DNA of 64,000 nt from Afipia sp. (GTDB lineage: Bacteria; Pseudomonadota; Alphaproteobacteria; Rhizobiales; Xanthobacteraceae): assembly GCA_024707075.1 (NCBI GenBank), contig JANQAK010000006.1:186001-250000 (forward strand). The letters are read 5' to 3'. The number at the start of each line of letters is the position of its first letter. Positions within the stretch are counted from its first letter, which is position 1. The position numbers and the translations under genes were made by a program. Of this stretch, positions 17,040 to 27,130 are shown in pieces. The notes under the pieces are model-generated. The model saw only the letters and a list, made by a program, of their open reading frames with translations. It was not told the origin of the DNA and did not search any database.

Positions 17040-17900
17040 ATGACACAGCTCATTCTCGGTCAGTTGCTCAACGGCATCATCGTAGGCTCGCTCTACGGCA
17101 TCATCGCGTTGGGGGTGACGCTTACATTTGGGCTCACTGGCATCGTGAACTTCGCTCTCGGAGCGTTCATGATGCTCGGCGCCTACAGCACATGGTATCT
17201 CTACGACGTGACCCACCTTCCGTATCCATTGGCGGTGGTTGGCGCGGTCATCACCGTCAGCATTATCGGCTATCTGTCCGATCTGATGCTGTTCCGCTTC
17301 ACGCGGGGCAATCTCGTCAACGGTCTTCTGGTCTCGATCGGCCTGATCTCGGTGTTCGAGGCGCTTGTCCTTGTGGCCTTCACGACGACACCGAAGGATC
17401 TGACTTACGTCCTGCCGGGCGCCTTCCAGGTCGCCGGAATGTTTCTGCCCAAGATCAAGATCGTGGTGTGCGTGGTTTTCCTCGCCATCATCTTCGGCAC
17501 CTATCTGGCGCTGACGCGCACATGGCTTGGCCGTGCGGCGTTTGCGTATGCGCAAAATCCTGAAGCCGCGACGCTGATGGGAATTCGGACCGAGCGCTTG
17601 CAGACCATCGTCGTTGTCTACTCCACGGCGCTCGCGGGGCTGGGTGGCGGGCTCTACGCGAGCATGTACTCGGTCGAGCCGACCATAGGCACGGCCTACA
17701 TCCTGAAGGCGGTTGAGGCCGCGATCCTCGCGGGCGTGGGCAGCGTGATCGGCGCGCTTGGCGGCGGCATCATTCTGGGCGTGAGTGAAAACATCGGATC
17801 GGTGTTCTTTCCGTCCGCTTTCCGTGACGCGTATGGGCTCGTCTTCCTCATCGCAATACTTCTGGTTCGCCCGAGCGGGCTGTTTGGAGATCGGTCATGA
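17040..17900 (+). CDS. livH: Liv-type ABC transporter permease (LivH)
   Basis: 286 aa polytopic permease with the LivH opening NGIIVGSLYGIIALGVTLTFGLTGIVNFALG and the coupling loop PEAATLMGIRTERLQTIVVVYSTALAGLGGGL. It is the first membrane subunit of the second Liv system. A 108-bp gap holding the GC hairpin separates it from the binding-protein gene. Its stop overlaps the next start (ATGA). Confidence 0.92.
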   Translation: MTQLILGQLLNGIIVGSLYGIIALGVTLTFGLTGIVNFALGAFMMLGAYSTWYLYDVTHLPYPLAVVGAVITVSIIGYLSDLMLFRFTRGNLVNGLLVSIGLISVFEALVLVAFTTTPKDLTYVLPGAFQVAGMFLPKIKIVVCVVFLAIIFGTYLALTRTWLGRAAFAYAQNPEAATLMGIRTERLQTIVVVYSTALAGLGGGLYASMYSVEPTIGTAYILKAVEAAILAGVGSVIGALGGGIILGVSENIGSVFFPSAFRDAYGLVFLIAILLVRPSGLFGDRS

Positions 17901-18835
17901 GATTTGCGATTCTAGGCGGTCTGCTCGTCGCATTGGTGGCGCCGTGGTTCGTCAAAAGCGATTCCACGCTGGCAATCGCGATCTATGGTTTCATGGCGGC
18001 ATCGCTCGCCGTGAGTTTCAACATGATCTTTGGATTCACCGGCCAGCTTTCGATGTTTCACGCGGCTTCGTTCGGAGTGTCGGCCTATGTGGTGACGATC
18101 CTGGTCACGACTTTCGGATGGAATTTCTGGCTCGCCATCCCGTGCGCGCTCGCGCTGGTGGCGGTGCTGGCCATCTTCGTCGGCACGATCTGTTTCCGCT
18201 TCAAGCTGAAGGAGTTCTACTTCGCCGTCGTCACCATGGCGTTTTCGGAAGTCCTGCGGCTGATCACGCTGAACTGGAACAGCGTCACCAACGGCTCGCT
18301 TGGAATTACGGTGGTTGAGAAGCCGTCTTTGTGGACGCCGTGGGGCGGTCTGACGTTTTCGAGCGGCGTGTCTTGGTACTACGTGACGCTGGTTCTGCTG
18401 GTAGTTGTCTACATCATCTGCCAGCGCGTTCTGGGTTCATGGATTGGCTACTGTCTTGCCGCTATCCGGCTCAACGACCAGCTTGGGGAAACGCTCGGCA
18501 TCGACGTCTTCAAGTACAAGCTCGTCAGCTTTGCCATCGGCAGCGCGCTGGCCGGTCTTGTGGGCGCTTTCTACGGCTTCTATGCAGGGTTTGTGGAGCC
18601 GCATTATCTGTCGATCCCTCTCGGCCTCGACATCGTCGCGATGGTGTTGCTCGGCGGCGTCAATTCGCTGATCGGCCCGGTGATCGGCGCGCTCATGCTG
18701 ACTGCGCTTCCTCACGTGATCGAGCTGAGCGCCGAATTTCGCATCGCGCTTTACGGCGCCATCCTCATCTTCGTGATCCTCGTCATGCCGAAGGGCATCA
18801 TGGGTCTTATGACGAGCAGAAAAAATGCTGCTTAA
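17897..18835 (+). CDS. livM: Liv-type ABC transporter permease (LivM)
   Basis: 312 aa permease with the LivM stretch FNMIFGFTGQLSMFHAASFGVSAYV and coupling loop LNDQLGETLGIDVFKYKLVSFAIGSALAGL. The usual SIRENE-type loop is IRLNDQ here. It starts with an ATGA overlap and itself overlaps livG by 11 bp, showing tight translational coupling. Confidence 0.92.
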   Translation: MRFAILGGLLVALVAPWFVKSDSTLAIAIYGFMAASLAVSFNMIFGFTGQLSMFHAASFGVSAYVVTILVTTFGWNFWLAIPCALALVAVLAIFVGTICFRFKLKEFYFAVVTMAFSEVLRLITLNWNSVTNGSLGITVVEKPSLWTPWGGLTFSSGVSWYYVTLVLLVVVYIICQRVLGSWIGYCLAAIRLNDQLGETLGIDVFKYKLVSFAIGSALAGLVGAFYGFYAGFVEPHYLSIPLGLDIVAMVLLGGVNSLIGPVIGALMLTALPHVIELSAEFRIALYGAILIFVILVMPKGIMGLMTSRKNAA

Positions 18836-19590
18836 TATCAAGAATCTCACAAAGCGGTTTGGTGGCCTGACCGCCGTCTCGAATGTCACGTTCGGTATCG
18901 AACGCGGCGAGATCATTGGAATCTTCGGACCAAACGGGTCGGGAAAAACGACGACGCTCAGCCTTATCGCCGGCATCCTGAAGCCGACAAGCGGTGAGAT
19001 CATCTGGAAAGGTGAGAACATCAACGCGCTGACGCCGTTTCAGGTCGCGCAGCAGGGACTGGTCAAGACCTTCCAGAATCCTCAGCTCTTCCCGGAACTG
19101 ACCGTGGCTGAGCACATGCGCATTGCATGTCACCTTCACGTCAAGCGCGCGCTTGGCGCGGGACGTTTGTGGACGCTGCTCGGCAAGGGCATGACGGCCG
19201 GTCTTGAAAAGACACTGAGCATCAAGATCGATCAGATGCTCGAACTGTGCCGGCTTTTCAAGCATCGTAATGACGAGGCCGGCGCGCTGTCCTATGGCGG
19301 TGAGAAAATGCTTGGCGTCGCGATGGGAATGGTCTGCGACCCGGAATTGCTGCTGCTCGATGAGCCGGCTTCGGGGCTGGGTCATGACGAGATCACCAAT
19401 CTCGATGCAGTACTTCGCGATCTGAAGACGCACGGTGTGACGCTTTGCATCATCGATCACAAGGTGGGTTTTCTCGGACGTCTTGCCGACCGGTCTATCG
19501 CCCTGCACCACGGGGCCGTTATCGCTTCCGGAACGACCGCCGACGTTCTCGCCAACGACGCGGTCGTGACCGCCTATCTGGGCAAGAAAC

Positions 19591-19598
<8 letters not shown>
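18825..19598 (+). CDS. livG: Liv-type ABC transporter ATP-binding protein (LivG)
   Basis: 257 aa ATPase: Walker A FGPNGSGKTTT near residue 37, signature LSYGGEKMLGVAMGM, Walker B LLLLDEPASGLGHDE. The switch region reads IDHKVGF, where most relatives have VEH. It pairs with the LivF that follows after an 8-bp overlap. Confidence 0.92.
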
Positions 19599-20291
<693 letters not shown>

Positions 20292-20295
<4 letters not shown>

Positions 20296-21086
20296 GTGTC
20301 ACGGTTTTCTCAAAGCCTGCGAAGATGAGTATGAACGACGAGCAGAATGTAGTTGGCATTGAAATGCGCGGAGCGGTAGCGATGGTCACGCTGCTACGCT
20401 CCGCGCGCCGCAATGCGATGGACCAGGCGCTAGTCGATGGCGTGAAGGGTGCGCTGCTGAAGCTCGATCGCGACAAGGATGTCGGCGCGATCGTGCTTGT
20501 CGGTGCGGCGCCGGGCTTTTCCGCAGGCAGCGATCTCAAGTTCATCGGCAATCTCGATCTTGAGGCCATGGGCCGCTTCGAGCAGGAATGCGGCGATCTC
20601 GGGCGTCTGATGGGCTTTCTTGAAACGCCTGTCGTCGCAGCCGTCGAGATGTTCGCCGTCGGCGGTGGCTTCACGCTCGCAACGTCCTGCGACATCGTGA
20701 TCGCAGGGCGCGGATCGCAATGGAGCCTGCCGGAAGTTCCTCACGGCTGGCTGACGCCTTGGGGCATCAAGTCGCTGGTCTCGCGCGTCGGTCTCGTCAA
20801 GGCGCGGCAACTGTGTTTTTGCCTCGAACCACTCGACGGTGAGGCCGCGCGCTCAATCGGCGTGGTCGATTATTGTTGCGACGATGGCAAGGCACTTGAG
20901 ACGGCTCTGGGTGTCGCCCAGAAAATCGCGGACCTGCCGCGGCCGGCCGTGCACGCGACCAAACGCTTCTTCTCGAACTATCTGATGGAAGACGCCGAGG
21001 CGATGGACTTCGAAGCGAACCGCCTCTTTCTGGATAATTGCCGCGAGACAGCAGCGCAGCAAACCCTCGGAAAATATCGGCGCTGA
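20292..21086 (+). CDS. crotonase-family protein lacking the first catalytic glutamate (paralogue)
   Basis: 264 aa from the GTG at 20292, which overlaps the livF stop; ATG codons at 20325 and 20331 are alternative starts and would remove a tail without family similarity. The oxyanion-hole region is GAAPGFSAGSDLKFIG. GGGFTLATSCD puts T128 at the first acid-base glutamate; E148 remains in WSLPEVPHGWLTPWG. The same altered block occurs in the crotonase at 12485, so both probably perform a related reaction that is not simple enoyl-CoA hydration. It sits between a Liv transporter and an acyl-CoA dehydrogenase. Confidence 0.82.
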
Positions 21087-21125
21087 TGCGCGCTGCGAAG
21101 TAACCTAACCAGCAGGACAAGAACG

Positions 21126-22268
21126 ATGCTACTCGACCTCAACGAAGACGAAACCATGCTGCGCAATGGATTGCAGCAGTTCGCGGAAGGCTCGTTGCGC
21201 CCGAAGATCAAGCCGTTCGCGGATGAGCATAAATTTCCGACCGAGCTCATGAAGGAATTTCTCGCGCTGGGGTTCATGGGAACGGCCTACGATCCGAATT
21301 ACGGCGGCGGCGGATTGGGCACGCGCGGGGCCGCGATCGTTGCTGAGCAGCTTGCGCGGGTCGAACCGGGATTTGCCGCGATCTACCTGTGCAACAGCGC
21401 ACCTATGACGACCATCGCCCGTTATGGTTCGGACGAGATCAAGAAGAAGTGGCTCGAGCCGCTCTGCCGGGGAGATATAGTTGCATCCTTTGGCGTGACC
21501 GAACCGAGCGGAGGATCCGACGTTGCCAGCGTGAAGATGCGCGCGATCGAGGACGGTGATTCGTTCGTGCTTTCGGGATCGAAGGTTTTCTCGACCAATG
21601 CCGGCACGCCTCTGCATGGCGTCACGACGTTTGTTGCGGTGACTGATCCGGATCTCGGGCCGCGCGGGTTATCGACCTTCGTGGTGCCGGTCGGTACGCC
21701 CGGCTTCACCGTTGGCAAGCCCGGCCGCAAGATTGGCTGGCGCATCGCGGACTCCGTTGAGCTGTTCCTCGATGAATGCCGCATTCCCAAGGCCAACATC
21801 ATCGGCAATCGCGGCGATGGCCTGAAGCAGATTCTCACCACCCTGAGCATCGGACGCATTCTCGTTGCAGCGACGGCGCTGGGGCTTGCACGCAAGGCGA
21901 TGGACCTTGCAAAGTCATACGGCGGCGGCCGCAAGGTGGGCGGCGTTCCGGTATTCAATCATCAGGGGCTGACGTTTCCACTCGCGGATGCGCTGACGAA
22001 TATTCACGCCGCCGAACTGATGGTGCGCAATGCGTCGTGCCTCGCGGATGCGGACCGTCCATTCCGTCTTGAAACCTCGATGACAAAGCTGTTCGCCACT
22101 GAAATGGCTGGCGAGGCTGCGGACATCGCCCTTCAGGTCCATGGCGGATACGGCGCGTTCGAGGAATACGATGTGTCGAGCTTGCCGGGTGAGGCGCGGG
22201 TGCTCAGGATTCTGGAAGGAACCAGCGAGATTCAGCGCCTTGTGATCAGCCGCGAATTGTCCGCCTAA
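21126..22268 (+). CDS. acyl-CoA dehydrogenase
   Basis: 380 aa acyl-CoA dehydrogenase. Visible features: ASFGVTEPSGGSDVASVKMRA (flavin/substrate loop), YGGGRKVGGVPVFNHQGLTFPLAD, QVHGGYGAFEEYDV and RILEGTSEIQRLVISREL, with E364 at the catalytic-base position. The FAD flavoprotein likely oxidises an acyl-CoA made by the CoA-transferase of this region and feeds the adjacent crotonase. A Shine-Dalgarno-like AGGACAAGAACG precedes the ATG. Confidence 0.9.
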   Translation: MLLDLNEDETMLRNGLQQFAEGSLRPKIKPFADEHKFPTELMKEFLALGFMGTAYDPNYGGGGLGTRGAAIVAEQLARVEPGFAAIYLCNSAPMTTIARYGSDEIKKKWLEPLCRGDIVASFGVTEPSGGSDVASVKMRAIEDGDSFVLSGSKVFSTNAGTPLHGVTTFVAVTDPDLGPRGLSTFVVPVGTPGFTVGKPGRKIGWRIADSVELFLDECRIPKANIIGNRGDGLKQILTTLSIGRILVAATALGLARKAMDLAKSYGGGRKVGGVPVFNHQGLTFPLADALTNIHAAELMVRNASCLADADRPFRLETSMTKLFATEMAGEAADIALQVHGGYGAFEEYDVSSLPGEARVLRILEGTSEIQRLVISRELSA

Positions 22269-22279
22269 GTCACGCGCGC

Positions 22280-22305
22280 GGCGGCGATCCTGATTGTTCG
22301 CCGCC
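22280..22305. terminator. 7-bp GC hairpin after acyl-CoA dehydrogenase
   Basis: GGCGGCG (22280-22286) pairs with CGCCGCC (22299-22305) around a 12-nt loop, 11 bp after the acyl-CoA dehydrogenase stop. No T-run follows, so this is a weak terminator candidate for the operon. Confidence 0.35.
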
Positions 22306-22493
22306 TCCGCGTTTGGCTCACACGGAGCCCGATTGTTGCGCGGCGCTTCGACGCGGCGCGTTTAACGATTCTTGTGCGCGGAAACGGAAAAGCGTTGAGC
22401 CGGAGCGCTTTAGACGCATAATGCGCGTGTTCGCATCCGGCTTGAGATGACATTCTGCCCTGGCTGCTGATCGAGAAACGGAGCATTCAACCG

Positions 22494-23226
22494 TTGCCAA
22501 CAGCGAAGGTGCCTAAACGTGCGGGCCGCAGGCTGGCCGGCCACGCGACTGGTTCTCGGTCCCGGCGCGAGATTTCCGCGTCCGAGCTGCCCTCCGAACT
22601 GTCGATGACGGACCGGGCCTACGCCGAACTTGAAGAAATGATCGTGACGCTGCGGCTTGAGCCGGGAACGGTGCTGTCCGAAGCGGTGCTGGCGAAGCGG
22701 CTGAAAATCGGCCGGACGCCGATCCGGGAGGCGCTTCAGCGGCTGTCGCGCGACGGTCTTGTGAATATTCTGCCCCGGCGTGGCATTCTGGTGTCGGAGA
22801 TCAACCTGCATAGCCAACTCCGGCTTCTCCGAGGTGCGGCGGGAGCTTGAGCGGCTGATGGCCCGCGCGGCGGCGGAGCGTGCAAGCGACGACGAGCGCA
22901 AGAAATTCGCCACCATCGCGGAGAGCATGAGGCGCGCTTCACTCAAATCCGATGCCATGGCGTTCATGCGGCTCGATCAGGAGTTCAACGCCCTGATCTC
23001 CGTGACCGCGCGCAATGAGTTCGCCAGCCGTTCCATGGGCCTGATGCACGGTCTGTCACGCCGCTTCTGGTATCAGCATTACCGCGAGACGGCCGATCTG
23101 CCGCTTGCCGCGCGGCTCCATGCGGAAGTCGCGGAAGCCATCGCTGAGCGTGATCCTGACCGGGCAGGTGCGGCCTCTGATCGCCTCGTCGGCTATATTG
23201 AAAGTTTTGCGCGATCGACGCTTTGA
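22494..23226 (+). pseudogene. GntR-family (FadR subfamily) regulator, single-base frameshift
   Basis: The first frame (TTG 22494; ATG 22605 is an alternative) encodes the winged helix: TDRAYAELEEMIVTL, then LKIGRTPIREALQRLSRDGLVNILPRRGILVSEINLH. The second frame, from about 22830 to 23226, encodes the FCD-like helical domain (EVRRELERLMARAAAERAS and so on). The frames join if one C of the CC at 22829-22830 is removed, giving LRLLEVRRELERL. The whole protein would be about 243 aa and is clearly paralogous to the GntR at 14844-15523. It lies behind the transporter/acyl-CoA operon, which one or both may regulate. It could be a sequence error rather than a dead gene. Confidence 0.8.
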
Positions 23227-23251
23227 CGTTGGCTTCTGAAAATCCGGGCTT

Positions 23252-24361
23252 CTAGAAATCGATCACCGTGCGGATGGTTTTTCCGGCACGAAGAAGGTCG
23301 AATCCTTCGTTGATCGATTCGAGTTTCATGCGGTGGGTGATCAGTTCGTCGAGCTTCAAGCGTCCATCCAGATAAGCCTTGGCGAGAAGCGGAAAATCGC
23401 GCCGCGGCCGCGCGCCGCCATAGCTTGAACGCCGCAGACGTTTTTCGCCCATCAGCGATCCCCAGCGGAAGCTCACGTCTTTGGCGACGTCGATCTTGCC
23501 AAGCCAGATCACCTGGCCGCCAAGGCGCACGGCCTCGGTGGTCTGCTTGAAGGCGGTCGGGTGGCCGGCGGATTCCAGCACCACATCCACGCCCCGGCCG
23601 CGGGTTGCCGTCCGCGCCACCTCAACCGGGTCTTTCTTGGTTGCGTTGACGCATTGATCCGCGCCGACGCGCGAGGCAATTTCAAGTTTCGTATCATCGA
23701 GATCGACCGCGATGATGGTCCCCGCGCCGGCGAGCCTTGCACCCTGAATGGCGGCCAGCCCCACCGCGCCGCAACCGAAGACCATGACAGTGTCGCCCTG
23801 ACGGATGTCGGCAACGTTCAATGCACCGCCGACCCCGGTCATGACGCCGCATCCGATCAGGCAGGAGCGGTCGAAAGGAATATCCTTGGGCACCACAATC
23901 GCCTGCTGGGCCGGGACTACGCAGTACTCGGAAAACGCTCCGAGGAACATCAGATGGGTAAGAGGAGAGCCCGAAGCGAGGGTGGCTTTCGACGTGCCGT
24001 CGAAGTGCATCCCGCGGGGGCCGGCTTCAAGATAGGTGTCGCAAAGGATCGGCTGGTCGCGGTCGCACTGGAAGCAGTGACCGCAATGCGGATTCCACGA
24101 CAGCACCACATGATCGCCAACCGTGAGGCCGGTCACATCGGCGCCTGTTTCCTCGATGATTCCCGATGCTTCATGGCCGAGAACCATGGGCAACGGGTAT
24201 CGAAGCGACCCTTCCATCACTTCCAGATCGGTATGACAAAGGCTGGCGGCGCGAATCCGCACCCTGACGTCATCCGGTCCAACGGCCGCGCCAGTGATTG
24301 TCTCGATCGCCAGCGGCGTGCCGACTCTATGCAGCACGGCGGCGCGAAAATCTGACCCCAT
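23252..24361 (-). CDS. zinc-dependent alcohol dehydrogenase (class III-like MDR)
   Basis: 369 aa medium-chain dehydrogenase. The catalytic zinc site uses C42 (LCHTD), H63/E64 (GHEASG) and the later cysteine in LIGCGVMTGVGGA. The structural zinc site is C93-C96-C99-C107 (PHCGHCFQCDRDQPILC). The NAD-binding motif is FGCGAVGLAAIQGARLAGA, followed by the acid in VDLDD. It resembles the class III/AdhC-type enzymes acting on alcohols or hydroxymethyl adducts with NAD. The substrate is unknown. A fatty acid hydroxylase and small membrane proteins lie upstream on the same strand, so oxidation of a hydroxylated lipid or alcohol is a possible role. Confidence 0.88.
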   Translation of the reverse strand: MGSDFRAAVLHRVGTPLAIETITGAAVGPDDVRVRIRAASLCHTDLEVMEGSLRYPLPMVLGHEASGIIEETGADVTGLTVGDHVVLSWNPHCGHCFQCDRDQPILCDTYLEAGPRGMHFDGTSKATLASGSPLTHLMFLGAFSEYCVVPAQQAIVVPKDIPFDRSCLIGCGVMTGVGGALNVADIRQGDTVMVFGCGAVGLAAIQGARLAGAGTIIAVDLDDTKLEIASRVGADQCVNATKKDPVEVARTATRGRGVDVVLESAGHPTAFKQTTEAVRLGGQVIWLGKIDVAKDVSFRWGSLMGEKRLRRSSYGGARPRRDFPLLAKAYLDGRLKLDELITHRMKLESINEGFDLLRAGKTIRTVIDF

Positions 24362-24400
24362 GGATTGATTCCGGTAACGGGCAGGGAGGGTGACGCTGGC

Positions 24401-24697
24401 TTAAGCGCCGAGGACCTTGATCGATTCGTCGATGTCCCGAGAAGTGAGCTCCCAGACATTGTCGAAATTCGCGACGATGTTCTTCATGAACGGTTCGTGC
24501 AACGCCTTGGCCCTGTTGGCATCGTGCAGATGATCGTACAACAGCGCAAAAGCAAGTTGCGCGGGCTCCGGCCCCTCGTAGCTCCATTCAAAGCCGCGAT
24601 CGGTCAGGGCAAACTGATCGTAGTAAGGCGGTAATGGTTTGCCATCAGCCGATACCGCAATTCCATCAATCGTTCTGTCGCCGACGTAGTGAGTCAT
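24401..24697 (-). CDS. DUF6166-like small protein
   Basis: 98 aa soluble protein. The opening YVGDRTIDGIAVSADGKPLPP and the later FEWSYEGPEPAQLAFALLYDHL match my recollection of the DUF6166 family (an RGDRTIDG start and a GFEWGYxGxGPAQLALALL core). No function is known for that family. A GGCCAAGGAC stretch lies just before the ATG. It lies on the same strand between the alcohol dehydrogenase and two membrane proteins. Confidence 0.65.
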   Translation of the reverse strand: MTHYVGDRTIDGIAVSADGKPLPPYYDQFALTDRGFEWSYEGPEPAQLAFALLYDHLHDANRAKALHEPFMKNIVANFDNVWELTSRDIDESIKVLGA

Positions 24698-24717
24698 GTC
24701 CTTGGCCCCTTGTGCAC

Positions 24718-24915
24718 TTACGACCGGATGCGCCGGTCGCCGTCACCCTTTTTCATCACTTCAGGAAAGACCCACATGGCGACAGTGGCGAACACGCCAA
24801 GGAATGCGACGGCGTAGCTCGGTCCTGCTTTGCCTGCTTGCGCCATGTAGAAATAAGCGACCGCAGCCGTCAGGAGACAGCCCACGGACAGAAGAAACTT
24901 GATGCGATGCGGCAT
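24718..24915 (-). CDS. small membrane protein
   Basis: 65 aa with two predicted membrane segments (about 7-26 and 33-51: IKFLLSVGCLLTAAVAYFYM, then SYAVAFLGVFATVAMWVF) and a charged C-terminal tail. GGAG seven bases before the ATG gives a good ribosome binding site. It is not recognised as a known family. It sits 21 bp from the DUF6166-like gene and is probably in the same operon. Confidence 0.6.
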   Translation of the reverse strand: MPHRIKFLLSVGCLLTAAVAYFYMAQAGKAGPSYAVAFLGVFATVAMWVFPEVMKKGDGDRRIRS

Positions 24916-24939
24916 ATATCGTCTCCGGAATGGCGGTTG

Positions 24940-25338
24940 TCAGGTAATGGATTTCAGAAAGGACATCGCGGGGTTTGATGTGAACGCACCGAGAGCCACC
25001 AGCGCCACGGCCAGAACAAGCCCCGTAACGACAAGTCCAGCCGAACTGTTTCGCCATCGTTCCGGGATCGCCTGAAACGGCTCGGGCATAAAAAGAAACA
25101 GCAGGCCGGCGACGACGACGATGCTGCTCCAGCGCAGTTCGGCGACCGCATAGGCAAATGCGCCGATCAACAGGACAAGCCAAAGCATGGTGCTCGCAAT
25201 CACGAGCGGGACGGGTATCTTCGCGGCCCGTGACTCGAGCGGATACATGCCGGCGAGCTGAAGAAAGCCGAAACAGCACACGCTCCAGAGAACGGTGAAC
25301 CAGGCAAGCTCGGCGATATTTGGTTCAAGCTGGCTCAT
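24940..25338 (-). CDS. membrane protein of unknown function
   Basis: 132 aa with four hydrophobic segments (around LAWFTVLWSVCCFGFLQLAG, VIASTMLWLVLLIGAFAYAV, SSIVVVAGLLFLFMP and GLVVTGLVLAVALVALGAF). The ATG at 25338 is preferred, with GGAAAG just upstream, over a TTG 12 bp earlier. It is not recognised. Placed 16 bp after the fatty acid hydroxylase gene, it may support that membrane enzyme. Confidence 0.6.
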   Translation of the reverse strand: MSQLEPNIAELAWFTVLWSVCCFGFLQLAGMYPLESRAAKIPVPLVIASTMLWLVLLIGAFAYAVAELRWSSIVVVAGLLFLFMPEPFQAIPERWRNSSAGLVVTGLVLAVALVALGAFTSNPAMSFLKSIT

Positions 25339-25354
25339 CGCACTTTCCAACGTA

Positions 25355-26146
25355 TCAGGCTTCGGTCTGCTGAAGCGTGGTGGTTGACACCCGCGGCGTC
25401 CGCGCGGTCTTGCGCATGTTCGTCTTTACAAAGCGCGTGTTGTAGCCGTTGAAAATGTGGCCCAGCAATCCGCGATCGAGGTCGGAGGTGCCGAACACAT
25501 AATCCATGACGGGAAAGGTCAGATTCATGTTCCGCTCCATCATGATCGATTGGTTATGATGCGCGGTGTGGTGCCGGCGGATCGTGTTCACGAACGGCAT
25601 GTTGCGCACGAACCAGTTCTCTTCAACGTGGCAGCAGAAGTGCATGAATTCATAGAGCAGGTACATCGATGTGGTCGTCGAAATCAGCAGCCAGCCGACA
25701 TTTGGTGAAATCACATAACCGGCCACGATGGCGGCGGGGATCGACATGAACGTGAATACGACGAGCGCGTAGGGCGGAAAGAACGTCACGCGCCAGTCGT
25801 GGTGATCCGCGAAGCGCATCTCTTCTTCGGTGAAGAACTGGTGATGCATCAACGTGTGGCGGCTATAGACAGCGCGCAGCACCGGGATGTTGGATGGCCG
25901 ATGCATCACATAGCGATGCACGGCCCACTCGAAGAAGTTCGCTATCAGGAAGACGGCGGGAACGGTCAGCCATTCCCATGTGCGAATGTCGTGAATGTTC
26001 GCGATGTACACATAAAGCGCTGTGAAACCGATGGTGTAGATCAGCAGGATATGGAGCCAGCCGTTGTACCAGCCGGCGACGCGCTCCCGGTAGGTCGCCC
26101 GATATTTCCGCTGTCTATCCGTCATGACGGTCTGAACGAGTTCCAT
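25355..26146 (-). CDS. fatty acid hydroxylase / sterol desaturase superfamily membrane protein
   Basis: 263 aa from ATG 26146, which has GGGAGA six bases upstream; an in-frame ATG at 26179 would add 11 residues. Several membrane segments and the histidine clusters of the di-iron fatty acid hydroxylase family are visible: HRYVMH, HTLMHH, HFCCHVEENW and RRHHTAHHN. Such enzymes use O2 and a di-iron centre to hydroxylate or desaturate membrane-embedded lipids or sterols. The substrate is unknown. It leads a minus-strand set of two membrane proteins, a DUF6166-like protein and an alcohol dehydrogenase. Confidence 0.85.
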   Translation of the reverse strand: MELVQTVMTDRQRKYRATYRERVAGWYNGWLHILLIYTIGFTALYVYIANIHDIRTWEWLTVPAVFLIANFFEWAVHRYVMHRPSNIPVLRAVYSRHTLMHHQFFTEEEMRFADHHDWRVTFFPPYALVVFTFMSIPAAIVAGYVISPNVGWLLISTTTSMYLLYEFMHFCCHVEENWFVRNMPFVNTIRRHHTAHHNQSIMMERNMNLTFPVMDYVFGTSDLDRGLLGHIFNGYNTRFVKTNMRKTARTPRVSTTTLQQTEA

Positions 26147-26404
26147 CGCCGCTCTCCCACGAAATTTCTCAACTGACATATCAGTAACATATCAATGAGG
26201 CATTGCCAACTGCTCAAATGTGCTTTTGGCGCCGTCTGGCGGCGCCGGGCGCTCTTGGGGGCGGATCGGGGAAGGGTAAAGGGAGGCGACCGTCCGTGCG
26301 TCCAACGCGGTCGCTCGCGGTGGATTCACGCCTTCGGCTGGAGTGTCTCTTTATATTATCGGTCCCGAGGCGGATCGCTTCGATCCAGGATGGCTGAATC
26401 GAAC
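26147..26404. other. intergenic region between hydroxylase and TetR genes
   Basis: About 258 bp. A tandem ACATATCA repeat lies at about 26176-26196 in the expected hydroxylase promoter, and GGCGCC/GGCGCC (26228-26246) can form a 6-bp hairpin. The GACCA-N2-TGGTC operator found upstream of the TetR gene was not seen here. Confidence 0.4.
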
Positions 26405-27079
26405 TCACGGCTTTTGCGGTGGCACAAGCTCGGGCATCAAGCCCTTTGCGCCATCGAGAAATGTCCGGACGGCGTCGACGACAATGGTATCCAATTGTTT
26501 CGGCGTCGGGGTGTCATAGACGAAGCGGCGGATTGCCATATAAAAGATGCGGCCGTGCAATCCCCAGAACATTTCCACTTCGCGTTCTGACAGCGGCACC
26601 TTGTCGCTTGATGGCAGCTTGAGTTCGTGGCGCAGTTCGCCACAGGCCGGCTCGATGATTTCTTTCCGAACGATCTCAAGGTAGCGCTTGGTGATGTCGA
26701 AGGATTTCATGCCTGAGAAGACGAAGATCCTCACCCAATTATACTCGAAGACCTGCTCCACATACTCGAGATAAAAGCGGACCAGCCGCGTCTGCAAGGG
26801 AAGGTTTCGATTGCGGATGAGGCCGCTCCACGACGGCGACCATCGGCTGAGATAGATCTCTTCATAGACGCGCTCGATCAGCGCCTCCTTGCTCGGGAAA
26901 TGCCGGTAGATCGCTGAATGGGTGATGCCCATCCGCTTGGCTAGCTCGCGCGTCTGCCCGCCAAATCCTTGCTCCGCGAAAAACCGGACCGCTTCGTCGA
27001 CAATGAAGCGTTCGCGGTCAGCCGCCCGCATGTTGCGCCTTTGCGGTTTTTTGGCTGCTTTGACTGCTTTTTTTGCCAT
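26405..27079 (-). CDS. TetR-family transcriptional regulator
   Basis: 224 aa from ATG 27079 (MAKKAVKAAKKPQ); an ATG at 27094 adds five residues. The N-terminal tail is lysine-rich. The TetR HTH is clear: IVDEAVRFFAEQGFGGQTRELAKRMGITHSAIYRHFPSKEALIERVYEEIY. The rest is an all-helical ligand domain, with no recognised ligand. It is divergent from the molybdenum hydroxylase operon, and two near-identical palindromes in the shared promoter region are likely its operators, so it probably represses both itself and that operon until an inducer binds. Confidence 0.9.
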   Translation of the reverse strand: MAKKAVKAAKKPQRRNMRAADRERFIVDEAVRFFAEQGFGGQTRELAKRMGITHSAIYRHFPSKEALIERVYEEIYLSRWSPSWSGLIRNRNLPLQTRLVRFYLEYVEQVFEYNWVRIFVFSGMKSFDITKRYLEIVRKEIIEPACGELRHELKLPSSDKVPLSEREVEMFWGLHGRIFYMAIRRFVYDTPTPKQLDTIVVDAVRTFLDGAKGLMPELVPPQKP

Positions 27080-27130
27080 TTGGGCTCGGTGCATTGCGGG
27101 AGATACCGAGATACCTTATTCGCAAAAAGT

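Noticed and set aside
26228..26246. GGCGCC-N7-GGCGCC hairpin as terminator of the TetR gene
   Set aside because: It is 160 bp past the TetR stop and is followed by A on that strand; not convincing.
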